A stretch of DNA of 64,000 nt, taken from NCBI GenBank assembly GCA_015143295.1, contig CM026563.1, forward strand, positions 496,001 through 560,000. Direction: 5' to 3'. How positions within the stretch are numbered: the first letter of the stretch is position 1; the number at the start of each line of letters is the position of its first letter. The notes under the pieces were generated by a model. That model saw only the letters and a list, made by a program, of their open reading frames with translations. It did not search any database and had not been told where the DNA came from. The translations under genes and the position numbers were made by a program. Shown piece by piece: positions 1 to 9,921 of the stretch. Origin of the DNA: Tetracentron sinense. Lineage: Eukaryota; Streptophyta; Magnoliopsida; Trochodendrales; Trochodendraceae.

Positions 1-1085
1 CGGGGTTAAACTTAACCTCAATTTACTTTTAACCATGATTTAAACTATTTAATCTTGGGAAAATCTAGAAAGTCCTAAAAAATATGAAAATGCAAGAATT
101 ACCAAAACCAGACCTTGGAGCATTCCTAACCATGGTTAACTCATTCTTTAACCGTGGTTAAATCCATTTAACCTTGGGAAAAAATCAGAAAAGTCTAAAA
201 AATTCCAAGAAATGAAAATGGACTAAATATCTGATGTTGGACCTTTTAAACCTTGGTTTAGATATCCTTAACCATGATTAACTCGCCCTTAACCACAATT
301 AGTCAACTTAATGCATGGTTAAGCTTATCTTTGGCCTTCAGGCCAAAACCTAGGCCTCCGGGCCCAAACCCTTGGCCTTCGGGCTCATACCCTTGGCCTT
401 CGGGCCCATACCTTAGCCTCTGGGCCTATACCTTAGCCTCCAGGCTCAACCTTTGGCCTCTGAGCCCAATCCCTAGCCTTCGTGCTCAACCTTAGGCCTC
501 CAAACCCAATCCTTAACCTCTGGGCTCAACCCTAGGCCTCCAGGCCCATACCTTAGCCTCCAAGCTCAACCTTTGGCCTCCGAGCCCAAACCCTAACCTT
601 TGGGCCCAATCTTAGGCTTCCTTGCCCAAAACCCTAGACCATACACTTGACCACCCCGATCAATTGAACCTTTGTCCTCAAACTAAGTTTTAGCCACCCT
701 GGTGCACACACACACTCCCTTAACCTCGGCATAGGCTCATGTGCCAAAACTACGCTCGATCTGATCTCAACCCGTGTGAGTATGTAGGCAACCCAACCCG
801 AGTTCGACTTTAGTTAGGATTTTCTCATTTCTTGAATTAGTATACTCTAAAAACTTAGACATTTGATTAAAACTTTGACATTAATTTGACTTATACTTAG
901 GGAGTACGTAACTATTGTAAAATAGGGGTCTTAGGGTACCTAACACCTTCCTTGGAGCTTAATCGAATATCTTACTTAAAATTTCATTGAGACAATTAGA
1001 TCTTATCTATATCTGGGACCATCCCTCAAAATTAATAGGTAGTGACTCTTAATCGAAAACCAATTGGGCAAAAATTACGCTCACA
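1..1085 (+). mobile_element. 3' part of a Tat-like Ty3/gypsy LTR, cut by the window edge
   Basis: From about 640 to 1085 this runs parallel to the last 500 bases of the complete solo LTR ending at 41033. Shared blocks include the CTACGCTCG and GAGTATGTAGGCAACC segments, the GCCTAACACCTTCC motif and the final TAGTGACTCTTAATC/TAGGTGGCGACTC segment, ending in CTCACA. The GCCTAACACCTTCC...GCGACTC ending is typical of Tat/Ogre-type gypsy LTRs. The 5' end lies outside the window and no internal coding region follows, so it is a solo or truncated LTR, a fossil. Confidence 0.7.
337..640 (+). repeat. GC-rich minisatellite inside the LTR, unit about 21 bp
   Basis: About 14 imperfect copies of a unit resembling CCTTGGCCTTCGGGCTCATA follow one another, alternating GGCCTCCGGGCCCA and AGCCTCTGGGCCTA variants. 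It sits between the TAACCATGGTTAA-rich upstream part and the conserved 3' part of the LTR. The related LTR ending at 41033 lacks the expansion, so it grew in this copy or a close relative. Short open frames across it reflect the low-complexity sequence. Confidence 0.85.
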
Positions 1086-1369
1086 AATACTTCACTAAAT
1101 TATTTATTTTTTCAAAATTTGAAGGGGGCTTCAGCGGATCCGGCTCCTCTGCTTGAATTGAATGAGGGTGCTATGATCTTGCTTGGGTTTTAACCCAAGC
1201 AAAACACCTCACCTCCCAGTGATCCAACGGCCCACGATTGCCCAACCTTCTTAAGTTTTAGTATAGTGAAAAAATGGGCGGCAACTCCGATTCTCCCTCT
1301 CTTCAATTCACAAGGAGGAAAAAACTGCTCTCTCTCTCTAGGGTATCGGCTAGCAAGGCTACTCCACCA

Positions 1370-1570
1370 ATCTCCACTGCTCTCTCCAAGGTTCCGGCGA
1401 GCAGGGCTGCTCCGCGGCAAAAAAATTTCTTTTCCATCTCTTCTCCGACCAAGAAAGGGGTTCTGGCGACCAGAGTTCCGGCCACCGCTCTCCACTACTC
1501 TCTCCAAGTTCCGGCCACTGCTCTCTCCAAAGTTCCGGCCACCGCTCTCTCAAGGGTTCCGGCAAAATCC
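1370..1570 (+). repeat. Short tandem repeat CTCTCCAAGGTTCCGGC
   Basis: Repeats of about 20-24 bp built on GTTCCGGCCACCGCTCTCTC occur four to five times in the subterminal part of the Pack-MULE, just inside its left terminal repeat. They give several overlapping open frames on both strands that I regard as artefacts of the repeat. The last copy directly abuts the captured PPR fragment. Confidence 0.75.
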
Positions 1571-1596
1571 CCTCCGCTCCCTTTCTAAGAGACCTA

Positions 1597-1880
1597 TCAA
1601 CTTCCGTGTTGCTGGGGATATGGTTGTTGCTCGTATATTGTTTGATAAAATGCCTGAAAGAAATATTGTGTCTTGGACTGCTATGGTGTCTGGGTATTCA
1701 CAGAAGGGGTATTTGGTGGAATCTCTGGAGGTTTTCTTGGCAATGCAATGGTCGGGTGTTAAGGCTAACCAGTTTACTTATGGGAGTGTTTTGAGGGCAT
1801 GCACAAATTTGCTGTTTGGAAATAGGGAAACAGATACAAGGGTGTATTGTGAAGAGTATATTTTTTGAGAATTTGTTCGT
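1597..1880 (+). pseudogene. Captured fragment of a PPR gene (PLS class)
   Basis: Translation gives GDMVVARILFDKMPERNIVS, then WTAMVSGYSQKGYLVESLEV and an FTYGSVLRACTNL segment. This is the typical register of a plant pentatricopeptide repeat protein: about two repeats with the MPERNIVSWTAMVSGY signature. PPR proteins bind organellar RNA in mitochondria or plastids. Near 1820 the frame shifts; the next frame continues with GKQIQGCIVKS and FFENLFVQ, the normal sequel in this family, so the copy has one frameshift. It lacks a start, a targeting peptide and the rest of the repeats. It lies just inside the left end of a Mutator-like element, which explains how it was moved. Not a functional gene. 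Confidence 0.85.
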
Positions 1881-2446
1881 GCAATTAAAAGAGGAATACA
1901 TCCAGATTCCCCCATCTCTTTCCTGGGTTTCGTGTTGAACTCCAGCTCATAAGAAGCTCTTGCCGCGCCAATTCTCACACTCGAAGCTTCACAATTAATA
2001 TTTGTATGGAGACCACATGAAGCAGCAGACTTTGTCGTAGTTTAAGATTCAAGTACTGATCTGCATTGTATAGCATCAAAGCTGAGACCCCTAAGTTATT
2101 CTTATTGTACCCAATTTTTTTGTCTCATAAGATGTCTGAGATTTCAGCATTTGAATTGAATAAAAGTGTACAGAGAGAAATTGAAATTGAACAAAGTTTT
2201 TGTTTAATTTATAGCATATCATGTCTTAATACCAACAAGTTAATGAAACTGTCCAAGAATCTCAGATCGGTGCGATGGCTCATAGATCAGGCTATAATCT
2301 TAACTTCAGCAATGGAGATTCAGCTTCTACTACAGGGCACTAGCAGCATCACAAGAACTAGAAGATTTAAGAGAATTATCCAGACTATTAAGTGGGATGC
2401 CCATCATTTTGCATGACAGGAATCATTAATAAACCACACAACTTCA

Positions 2447-2560
2447 TGAAAATTTCAAACTCCAATACAGAACTCAAGAACATGATGGGGACTTTTACAA
2501 AATTTCAAACTCCAATACAGAACTCAGCCATATGTTCATCTACAGAACTCAGCCATACCT
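2447..2560 (+). repeat. Short direct repeat, AATTTCAAACTCCAATACAG
   Basis: The block AATTTCAAACTCCAATACAG followed by AACTCA occurs twice about 55 bp apart, and CTACAGAACTCAGCCATA follows as a further partial duplication. It lies in the spacer between the two captured gene fragments of the Pack-MULE. Confidence 0.7.
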
Positions 2561-2599
2561 TATGTTTTCAATCTGTCATGAAGAAATTTCAAATTATTG

Positions 2600-2945
2600 C
2601 AGTTCTACAGAAAATATTAAAAGATGTCCCACATAGAGATCCAAATCCCCATCCTCTATGCTCACTTCTGTGATCAGCCATACGAACAACACCTTCACAC
2701 TCACTCCTTGCAAATCCTTGAATGACCCAAACCCCACTTTTCCTGCAATTTTCCTCTTGTAATATAGAGAGTACCCTCCTTCAACACCAAACTTAGAGTC
2801 CCCCTCAAGAAAACCTCAAAAACGTTATCTTCATGCAACACATACCCCTTTGCACCTTGCGGGAGAATCCCTCTTGGAAAATTGAACTTTTCAAGAATTT
2901 CATACACTGTTGGTCCTGAATCTTGGTTTTGGTGGGGTTCTGCAG
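2600..2945 (-). pseudogene. Captured fragment of a DUF538 gene
   Basis: On the minus strand the translation reads PTVYEILEKFNFPRGILPQG, then AKGYVLHEDNVFEVFLRG, which matches the conserved N-terminal half of DUF538 (PF04398) proteins, small secreted or wall-associated plant proteins. Near 2720 the frame shifts; the second frame reads GSFKDLQGVSVKVLFVWLIT and EVSIEDGDLDLYVG, the conserved C-terminal half of the same domain. The domain is therefore present almost end to end with one frameshift. A stop lies just upstream of the domain (about 2960), so no signal peptide is joined. It runs opposite to the PPR fragment in the same element. I infer capture by the MULE. Confidence 0.85.
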
Positions 2946-3479
2946 AAATCCTGGAAAATCATGTTATCAAGAAAAATCCAAGAAGGGTTTTGAGGCCTGA
3001 CATGAGGAGTTTTGATGACCGCAAACTGGGTTTTATCAATGGAGAGAGATGTTTGGAGTGGTGGGGTTCTTTATCTTTGTTTGAGATATAATTTTTTTAC
3101 AGGGGTTCTTTGGTTTCCAAAAATGGGACAGAAAATGGAATCTGTGGTGGGATTTTGAAGGGTATTCCTAGAAAATTTTTGGAGTTGCAGAAGAAAGTGT
3201 TGGAAGGCATCTGAATGATAACAAGAAAGATTGGTTACCTGCCTTTCTTGGGTCGGAGAAGAGGGGATTTTGACGCAGAGCAGCCCTGGAGAAAGCAGTT
3301 TTTTTCCCAGTAAATCGAAAGAGAGGGAGAAGAAAAGAAGATTTGAAACTTGAAACTGAAGGGGAGAGGTGTGGATTTGGCGCTCATTTTTCTGCTTTAC
3401 TAAAACCTAAGGTTGGGCAATTGTGCACCATTGGATATAGATGAAACCCAAGCAAGATCACAGCAAGTCTGTTCAAGCA

Positions 3480-3625
3480 GAGGAGCTGAAATGGGATGGT
3501 GAGATCTTGCTTGGGGTTTAACCCAAGCAAGACACATCACCTAAGCAAGATCCAACGGCCCAACTTTAATATGAGGGTTTAAAGCTTTCAGGGGTCTAAA
3601 AAATTGAGCGGCAAAATAACCAATT
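3480..3625 (+). mobile_element. Left end of a second Mutator-like element
   Basis: Sequence from about 3480 reads GGAGCTGAAATGGGATGGTG, AGATCTTGCTTGGG, TTTAACCCAAGCAAGACAC, GATCCAACGGCCCAAC, TTTAATATGAGGGTTTAAAG. The reverse complement of about 17690-17800 shows the same blocks in the same order (GGAAATGGGATGCTGAGATG, CAAGATCCAACGGCCC, GCTTTAATACGAGGGTTTAAA). These could be the two terminal repeats of one element spanning 3.5-17.8 kb, later enlarged by a solo LTR and a copia element. Alternatively they are ends of two separate family members. Confidence 0.6.
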
Positions 3626-3964
3626 CTCTCTCTCTTCTCCCTCTTTTTCAAATCTCAAGGAAACCAAAGAGGAAAACCCTCCAACCCAAAGACCATTCTA
3701 GCAACCCCGATTCCGGTAACACTCCCCGTCGAAAAGCCCCAACACTCTCTCTTCTCCCGATGCTCTTCTGAAACCCCCCATAGATTTGCGCAATAAAAAG
3801 GCCAGGTATGTTTCAGTTCTTCATCAAGTACCATTTGTTAAATGGGTATCGGTATTCAAAATAGAAATCAAATTTGGACCATTGATACCAGAGTTAAAAA
3901 ACACACACACAAAGAAAAAAGGAAAGAAAAACACATCTTTAAAGGATCATTTATTTTTCTGCAG

Positions 3965-4021
3965 AGACCCAGACCGTATGTACTGAAGCCCATCAAATAT
4001 GTAGGCATTGAAGTTTGGCAG
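3965..4021 (+). pseudogene. Exon-like fragment, gene not identified
   Basis: A 57-base open segment starts after a polypyrimidine tract and TTTTTCTGCAG and is followed by GTAAGAG, so it has a good acceptor and donor. Translation is RPRPYVLKPIKYVGIEVWQ, phase 0. I do not recognise the protein. An upstream leader-like exon may end at about 3806 before GTATGTTTC. It lies within the Mutator-bounded region, so a captured host fragment is the simplest reading. Confidence 0.45.
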
Positions 4022-4710
4022 GTAAGAGACATGACTGTTTATTGTTTCTGATAGACATCAACTATTTGGAGCTAAGCTGTGAGTAATTGAATCAAATGAT
4101 CAGATAATGTCAATGTTCAATACTTGGAGTCAACTAGGTTATTAACAGTATATAGCTAAGTTGTTAGCAGCTTGATTAAACGTTTGGACCATGGTAACGA
4201 CCATCATGCGCACACAACTTTCTTGGGTTTTAGTTAAGCTTTCAGCTTCTTATTGATCAAGTTTTCTCCAAAAAAAAAATTCTTATTGATCAAGTTGTCT
4301 GAGTAAATGAAAGATCTTGGTTTTTATCAAATATTGGAATTCATTGTCCATCAGGCTATTTTTCTTAAAGGGTCCATTCATTTGTTGAGACTTATAAAGG
4401 TCAGACCATTTAATCGATCTAGGGATCAAATTATTGTTTGACTTCATTGTTAATCTGGCCTTTTTATTGTCAAACCCAAGATTCATACTACTTGTTTGGA
4501 TATATTTTAATTCAGTTTTTGGTATTCATGTATTTCTGACTGAATACGAGGACTTAGATAGGTGAAGCTCAAAACTTGGGCTATAATGATTTAATTCTCA
4601 CAGCAGTTCTTAATATTTTCTTCCCCTTTTTTTTTTTTTTCTAAATATAAGCAAGTCAGTCCATGTTCTTCAAATTATTGTATCATAGTTACCGGGCCGA
4701 CACTAAATCC

Positions 4711-4800
4711 TGTTCTACCTGACATGGTTTGCAATTTTGCTACAGTAGTGGTCTCCTGTTCTACCTGACATGGTTTGCAATTTTGCTGCAGTAGTGGTCT
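4711..4800 (+). repeat. Tandem duplication of about 44 bp
   Basis: TGTTCTACCTGACATGGTTT followed by GCAATTTTGCTACAGTAGTG occurs twice in a row with almost no divergence, which points to a recent local duplication. No gene is evident here; the flanking sequence looks like intron. Confidence 0.85.
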
Positions 4801-5384
4801 CTATAGTTATTGGTTGTGCCGTACATGTCAGTGGAAGCTTGATGTTCTTGCATGCGTAATGCTTAATATGATGAGCATTTTACAGTTTCTATGACTGAAA
4901 CTAGCTTAACTAAGGAGAGTGACTTCCCCAGGCATTCACACATATCACAAAATGAGATATAGCCAGGTAATGATATTCTTTTTTCTTTGCCAACATTTTG
5001 AATAGTTCGACTTTTATTTTGAATTGCAGAGTGCATATATTGTGTTGTGTTCTTACTAAAATAACACAAACAGATTAAGAATAATAACTTGGAAGTAGGG
5101 CCTACAACCGATGAGTAAAGGTGGTTGTTCATAATGTGGCTGGCAGGAAAATTCATACCGAGTTTTCCATTTTTGTTTTCTTTATTGAAGAGGCGGCCAA
5201 ATGATTCAGCATTCAGGTTGTGCTTGGTGAGCCCTCGGCCATGGTGTTGGTGCAGGGCTCCTAATTCAATCTTGGTCTTTTAGTTGACCTATATCTCTTA
5301 TGTTAGAACTGACCTTTTGTGTATTAAAGTAACCGAATTTTCTGTTCATGGTCTAATATATTTGGACTTCTTGAATCTCTGCAG

Positions 5385-5746
5385 TTTACCCAGCCATACC
5401 TTCTGGGTTGGCACACTTTTGCAAATTTCATTACACCAGATGATGCCACTTGTGTCAACAATGTCAATCCTCGATCTGGGGCCGACTTCAAATGAAGCAG
5501 ATAGTATTTCTGATTCCTCTTAAGAGAAGAAAAGGAACACTGGAAAACTAGTCACTGTGAAGAACCCAGATGCTATTCTATACTGGGACTAGAGAAATGG
5601 GCTACTTGTGAGGAGCTTAAAAGGGATATGTTCTTGGAGGAATCCACCTTTGTTAAGTGGTGGAAGACGCTTCCTGGCCAACATAGATCAGGTTCTTGCA
5701 TTGCAAGACTCATGGATGGGGAAGGAAGAAACCTTCCTAGTTTCGG
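5385..5746 (+). pseudogene. Exon-like fragments of an unidentified gene
   Basis: After TCTCTGCAG an open segment reads FTQPYLLGWHTFANFITPDD, ATCVNNVNPRSGADFK, then meets a stop. From about 5560 another frame reads ATCEELKRDMFLEESTFVKW, WKTLPGQHRSGSCIARLMDG. Both look like genuine protein sequence by composition, and both follow the 3965-4021 exon on the same strand, so they may belong to one captured gene. I do not recognise the family. The frame changes and stop show that no intact protein is encoded. Confidence 0.4.
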
Positions 5747-5809
5747 TTAGACACATCAAATACTTGTATCTGATCTTGATTATAGTTATGAAGTTTATGA
5801 CTGTTTAAG

Positions 5810-6730
5810 CTCTAAAATTAATTGTTCCTCTTCATGTGTTTTAGCAAATAGATTACACTATTTGTACAGTTTTCAGTTGCACTTTACATTAAATTTTGAT
5901 CTCTTGTCCTCACAGTAAATAGTCCTCTTGTAAAAGAACCTCCAAAATTTTGAGTGGGACATATTCGTTGTCCTTGAATGATATAGAACAGGTAGCCAAT
6001 CAGTTTCTCAAACATCGCAATCGGAGGAAATCAAATAAAAAAATGTATACCTTCCAAAAAAAAATCAAAAATTGTAGCCACCTTCAAATGGTCATAAGTC
6101 ATGATCCTGATATCATGATGTTGCCCACAAGTACTCAAAATGTGTAGTAGATCGTGGCACAGAAAATAACTCGAATGCCATACGATTTGAACCATTTGTT
6201 GATTCTGTAGATGCAACATCCATGGTAGAGACCTGATTCCATGCTACAAAGGGGGAATAAAAGTAAAAGCAGCCATAATTATGTGGGATACGAGGGCCAA
6301 AAAAAAAAGAGATTTATACAGAAACTGAGTACCATTATATGGAAGAAAAAATCCAAGAAATCATAAGTTCCCAAATGCAACCAAAAACTGAAAAGGAAGA
6401 TGGTGAGCGAAGAACAAAGCTATGACTCTCAGAATATTCAAGAAATAAATTCAAAATGAAACCCCTGTGGACTGTTCTACTTTTTCCCAGTCAAACATGA
6501 TCTTTCATAAACATTACAAACTCCATCCGTCCACAAAACAAAAGAACAAAAAAACAACAACTATTCCAGTCTTATCATTACAAACATTACAAACTTCATC
6601 CATCCGTCCACCCTCTCAGTCTTACCATTAAGTAAACAGTTTAGTATAAAAAAAATACAAAGCAAAACAAAAAAGGAAAATCCGTAAGTTATTTAACTCT
6701 GCTTCCACCCATGAACATTGATCTTGTAAG
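5810..6730. other. AT-rich spacer, no gene recognised
   Basis: Intron-like, AT-rich sequence with several short open frames on both strands, none with recognisable protein similarity. It lies between the exon-like fragments and the solo LTR. I see no transposon end or RNA gene here. Confidence 0.5.
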
Positions 6731-7208
6731 CACAAATGTAGAGACCCAAATTCAGTTCCTCGGCATTTGTACCATTTATATGAATTTCTTAGAATATGTG
6801 TCCGATTTTAAATGCATGTATTCCTATGAGAATTAATGTGAGATGCCTAGATGTTTATTATTATTATTATTAAATTAAAAGTTTTGGATCTACGGGATCA
6901 TCCCATTACTTATAACAAGGTTAACATATTTATTTTCTAATTTCTAGGAGTCTAAGGTTCAAACCTGGGTTTTTAGTTTTAGCCCAATTGTTTTGAGGTC
7001 CTCTCTCTCATTCAACTTGATGGGACATTTTGACTTCCAGGACTTAAACTTGGGACTTGTCCATTAGATAAGAAATTATTCCCCTTCGAATGTCGATTCC
7101 ATCATACTTTGAATCGTTCAATTCCGATAATCGAGTAAAACGCTATGGGCATTTTACAGAAGTGGGTTCCCAAAAAAAAAACAAAAACAAAGATCGGATC
7201 TGTCAAGG

Positions 7209-7292
7209 TCCGATCGATCGGAGCTACCAGTCCGATCGATCGGACAAGACTAGTATGGTCCAATCGATCGGCCCTAAGGCTCAATCGATCAG
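7209..7292 (+). repeat. Cluster of CCGATCGATCGG palindromes in the LTR
   Basis: Four copies of a palindrome based on TCCGATCGATCGGA lie at 16-30 bp spacing; two are perfect and two have decayed to CAATCGATCGG or CAATCGATCAG. They sit about 470 bp into the LTR and just upstream of the TATA-like box. The unrelated LTR at 32697-34439 carries a comparable ACTCGTCGACGAGT cluster at a similar position. Confidence 0.85.
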
Positions 7293-7905
7293 AGATCGTG
7301 CACAAAAATTGTGAAAAATGTATTTTTTTCGACTTTTAGACTCTCTTAGACCTCAAACCCTATATATACCTCTTTAACTCGTGAATTAGGTTTTCAAGAG
7401 CCTCCTAAACCTAAAAGGAAGAGAGAATATGAGTTTCTAAGAGATTCAAAGAGAGAGAACATAGAGTTTTTGAGAGATTCCAAGAAGAAAAAATCTAGAA
7501 ATCACAAGATTCAATTGGAGAAGAAGGAAAGGGAATTGAAGATTTAGATCGAAGTCATTTGCAAGCGTAAGATCATAGGGAAGTGATCAAGAGAGGTAAA
7601 TAACTTTCCCTAGTTCTCAATTTTATAACTATTAATCTAAAGTATGAATATAATGATCAGATCAATGTAAAGAACATGATTAACAAGAAGATCAAGAGAT
7701 TTTGATTACCCCTCATGCAATGTTTTCATGAATAACGTAAGTATGGACTTCCCTTCCATCAATAGGATGATCATTAATATAAATAGGAAGACATAGTTTA
7801 TGTTTAAAGTAAGAAACAAGATCAAGACATGATATTTTATGTATATTCCTTATAAAAAATGTTCATGATTTTTAGAGATGTTCTCTTTATGATTTTTATA
7901 ATGTA

Positions 7906-8379
7906 TCTTTACTATTATAATGCGAGAAGCATACGTAGATGATTTTTCTGAAATTCCTAAACTACCCTTATATTTACTATTATAATGCGAGAGGCATGCG
8001 TAGATATTTTTTCGAAATTTCCAAACTACCCTTATATTAAAACAAAACATTGATTTAATGTTTTACTTTAATTCCAAAACTACCCCTTGCCTTTTGATTT
8101 AATGTTTTACTTTAATTCTCAAACTACCCCTTGCTCATCTCTCTATTTAGAATCACAGCCAATCACGATTGAACTCAAGGAGAGTTCAATCGTACCCGCG
8201 GGTTAACATGTGTCCCTTTTAACTCCTATTAACTATGGTTAACTCCTTCCCCTTGCTCTCACATGCATCGCATGTGCCACTAGCGAGTTCAATCACACCC
8301 AGGGGTTATCACGTGTCCCTTTTAACTCCTATTAACTGTGGTTAACTCCTTCTCCTCGCTTTCACGTGCCACCCGCTAG
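7906..8379 (+). mobile_element. Non-autonomous Helitron nested in the solo LTR
   Basis: It begins TCTTTACTATTATAATGCGA directly after an A and ends GCCACCCGCTAG directly before a T, the A|TC...CTAG|T arrangement of Helitrons. The first 65 bp or so are duplicated in tandem (second copy from about 7969). The 3' part contains two copies of a 100-bp block with GTGTCCCTTTTAACTCC and TAACTATGGTTAACTCC. The upstream copy keeps the subterminal hairpin CACATGCATCGCATGTG. A shorter relative lies at 43832-44160. No Rep/helicase gene is present. Confidence 0.85.
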
Positions 8380-9003
8380 TATCAATAAGAGGAGAAGGGA
8401 ATGAAATTTGTGGTATATATATAGATTGAGAATAGAGAAAGGGATGAATTTATGGAGTTGAATGGAATAATTGAATGATGAATGTAAATTCTTTGTGAGA
8501 TTAGGATTACATGTTAGTGTTTTGTGGATATAATCTATGAGAATTATGATTGATAAATTATGTGGTATAATTATAAGATTGATCTCGATTGAAAAGGGAG
8601 TCTTCATATTTAAATTAGATTGTGAATTATGCATATTGAAAATAAATTGTGATTAAAGTATGTTAAATTATTAGAAATATGAATATTGTTGTGTGTTTCT
8701 TTTTATGTTATTATACGTGATATATTGTTGGGTAAATGAACCTTTAATGAGAGTTTTGCTTGCCTAGGTCTAGTTAACATTGTTGAATGAGACGCTATGA
8801 TAAGATTTCCTATGGTCTTTGACTAATAGTCATAGGTATAATTTAACCAAGGGTTTATTACCGTGCACTCACTCAAGATAATGAATATGTACAAACATGA
8901 TAATTAAAAAGCAAGATTACAAGTATTATACAAGTACACATGAAAGAAATGAATGTGTGATTGAGTTTTGCACTGCCCGAGTACCAACAAGCCTAAGATC
9001 AAG

Positions 9004-9125
9004 GCAAGACAAGCTGTATGCACTGGATAATGTGCAAATAAGCCGTATATACCGGATAATGTGTAGACAAGTCGTATGCACTGGAAAATGTGCAAACAAG
9101 CCGTATACACCGGATAATATGTAAA
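9004..9125 (+). repeat. Tandem repeat, unit about 30 bp, four to five copies
   Basis: Successive copies resemble ACAAGCCGTATGCACTGGAT followed by AATGTGCAA, with small substitutions (GTATATACCGG, GTATACACCGG). They lie in the 3' half of the solo LTR. Open frames across them on both strands have no recognisable similarity. Confidence 0.8.
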
Positions 9126-9921
9126 CCATGTAGCACCTCGGTAAATAAGGTATATGTTAATTTCTACCAAATATATAGGGTAAAGTTATTTTAAGTTATT
9201 GCACAATCCATATTGTTTGATTTATTCATGGAAAAGAAAGACAAGTCAGTAAAGTAAAATAAGAAAAACAAGTGAAGAAAAGTAAGAAAAGAAAGACAAG
9301 TCAAGTAATAAGACAAACAAGATAAGTACAGGTGAGCACATGAAAAAATTGAAAAGGAAAGATGTTTCCGCACTCTGATTTATGTATGTGAATTGTAATT
9401 GAACTGTTACTTGTATGCATGTTATCGTTATGATATTATTTACTATGGATTGTTATATACGCAGAGTAACTTGTTACTCAGCCGATAACTTTGTTGTCGA
9501 CAGGTTCGGGTTTATAGTTGTACTCGAGAGCCTTGAGTTGAAGAGGAGTATGTAAGGAAGATCTTGTAGGTGATCATCCCGAAGAAGAATGGGATTTCGA
9601 TGAATGGTCTTACTATTATTTTAGTTTATTAGAAAATTGTTTAAATTTCAAAGAGATTGTAATTGAGTTATTATGGATTTATGTTTTGATTTAATTGATG
9701 ATTGAGAATCACGAAGATGATTCAGATTATGCATGTATGTTCAGTTTAATTACAAATTTTAATTGATATTCAGTTGAGATATTAAATGTTATTTTATTGA
9801 ATACATTTTTAAGTTCAAATTCAAGTATGCCTTTAAAGCTCATTAAATGGATTAAGTCAAGTAAGTCACGTGCCAAAGATCTCACATTCTCCTAAGGAGA
9901 TTTTGGGTGCGTGACAACAAA

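Larger units (their letters stand above)
1135..3490. mobile_element. Mutator-like element carrying host gene pieces (Pack-MULE)
   Basis: The left end begins GGATCCGGCTCCTCTGCTTG and continues through ATGATCTTGCTTGGG, a CCAACGGCCC block, TTGCCCAACCTT and a TTTTAGTATAG/AAAATGGGCGGC segment, to about 1290. The reverse complement of about 3350-3490 reads through the same blocks in the same order (GCTCCTCTGCTTG, GTGATCTTGCTTGGG, CCAATGG, TTGCCCAACCTTAGG, AAAATGAGCGCC). This gives terminal inverted repeats of roughly 150 bp, the hallmark of MULEs. Inside are two unrelated host gene fragments on opposite strands. The right end merges with a related end that starts about 3480, so the target duplication could not be defined. 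Confidence 0.75.
6737..9916 (+). mobile_element. Solo LTR of a Ty3/gypsy (chromovirus-like) element
   Basis: It starts TGTAGAGACCC and ends GGGTGCGTGACA, so it has TG...CA termini, and it is flanked by the 5-bp duplication ACAAA at 6732-6736 and 9917-9921. A TATA-like TATATATACC at 7361 is followed by a purine-rich leader, as expected of an LTR promoter and R region. A TTACTCAGCC segment near 9470 matches the layout of large Tekay/Del-type LTRs. No internal coding region remains. Without the Helitron at 7906-8379 it is about 2.7 kb. The matching TSD shows one insertion followed by LTR-LTR recombination. Age cannot be read from a single LTR. Confidence 0.8.

Noticed and set aside
1190-1868. 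Overlapping long open frames on both strands as possible genes
   Set aside because: They run through a terminal inverted repeat and a CTCTCCAAGGTTCCGGC tandem repeat; only the part from 1597 on has real similarity (PPR), and it is a fragment.
8897-9170. Open frames on both strands near 9.0 kb
   Set aside because: They are created by a 30-bp tandem repeat inside a solo LTR, with no protein similarity.
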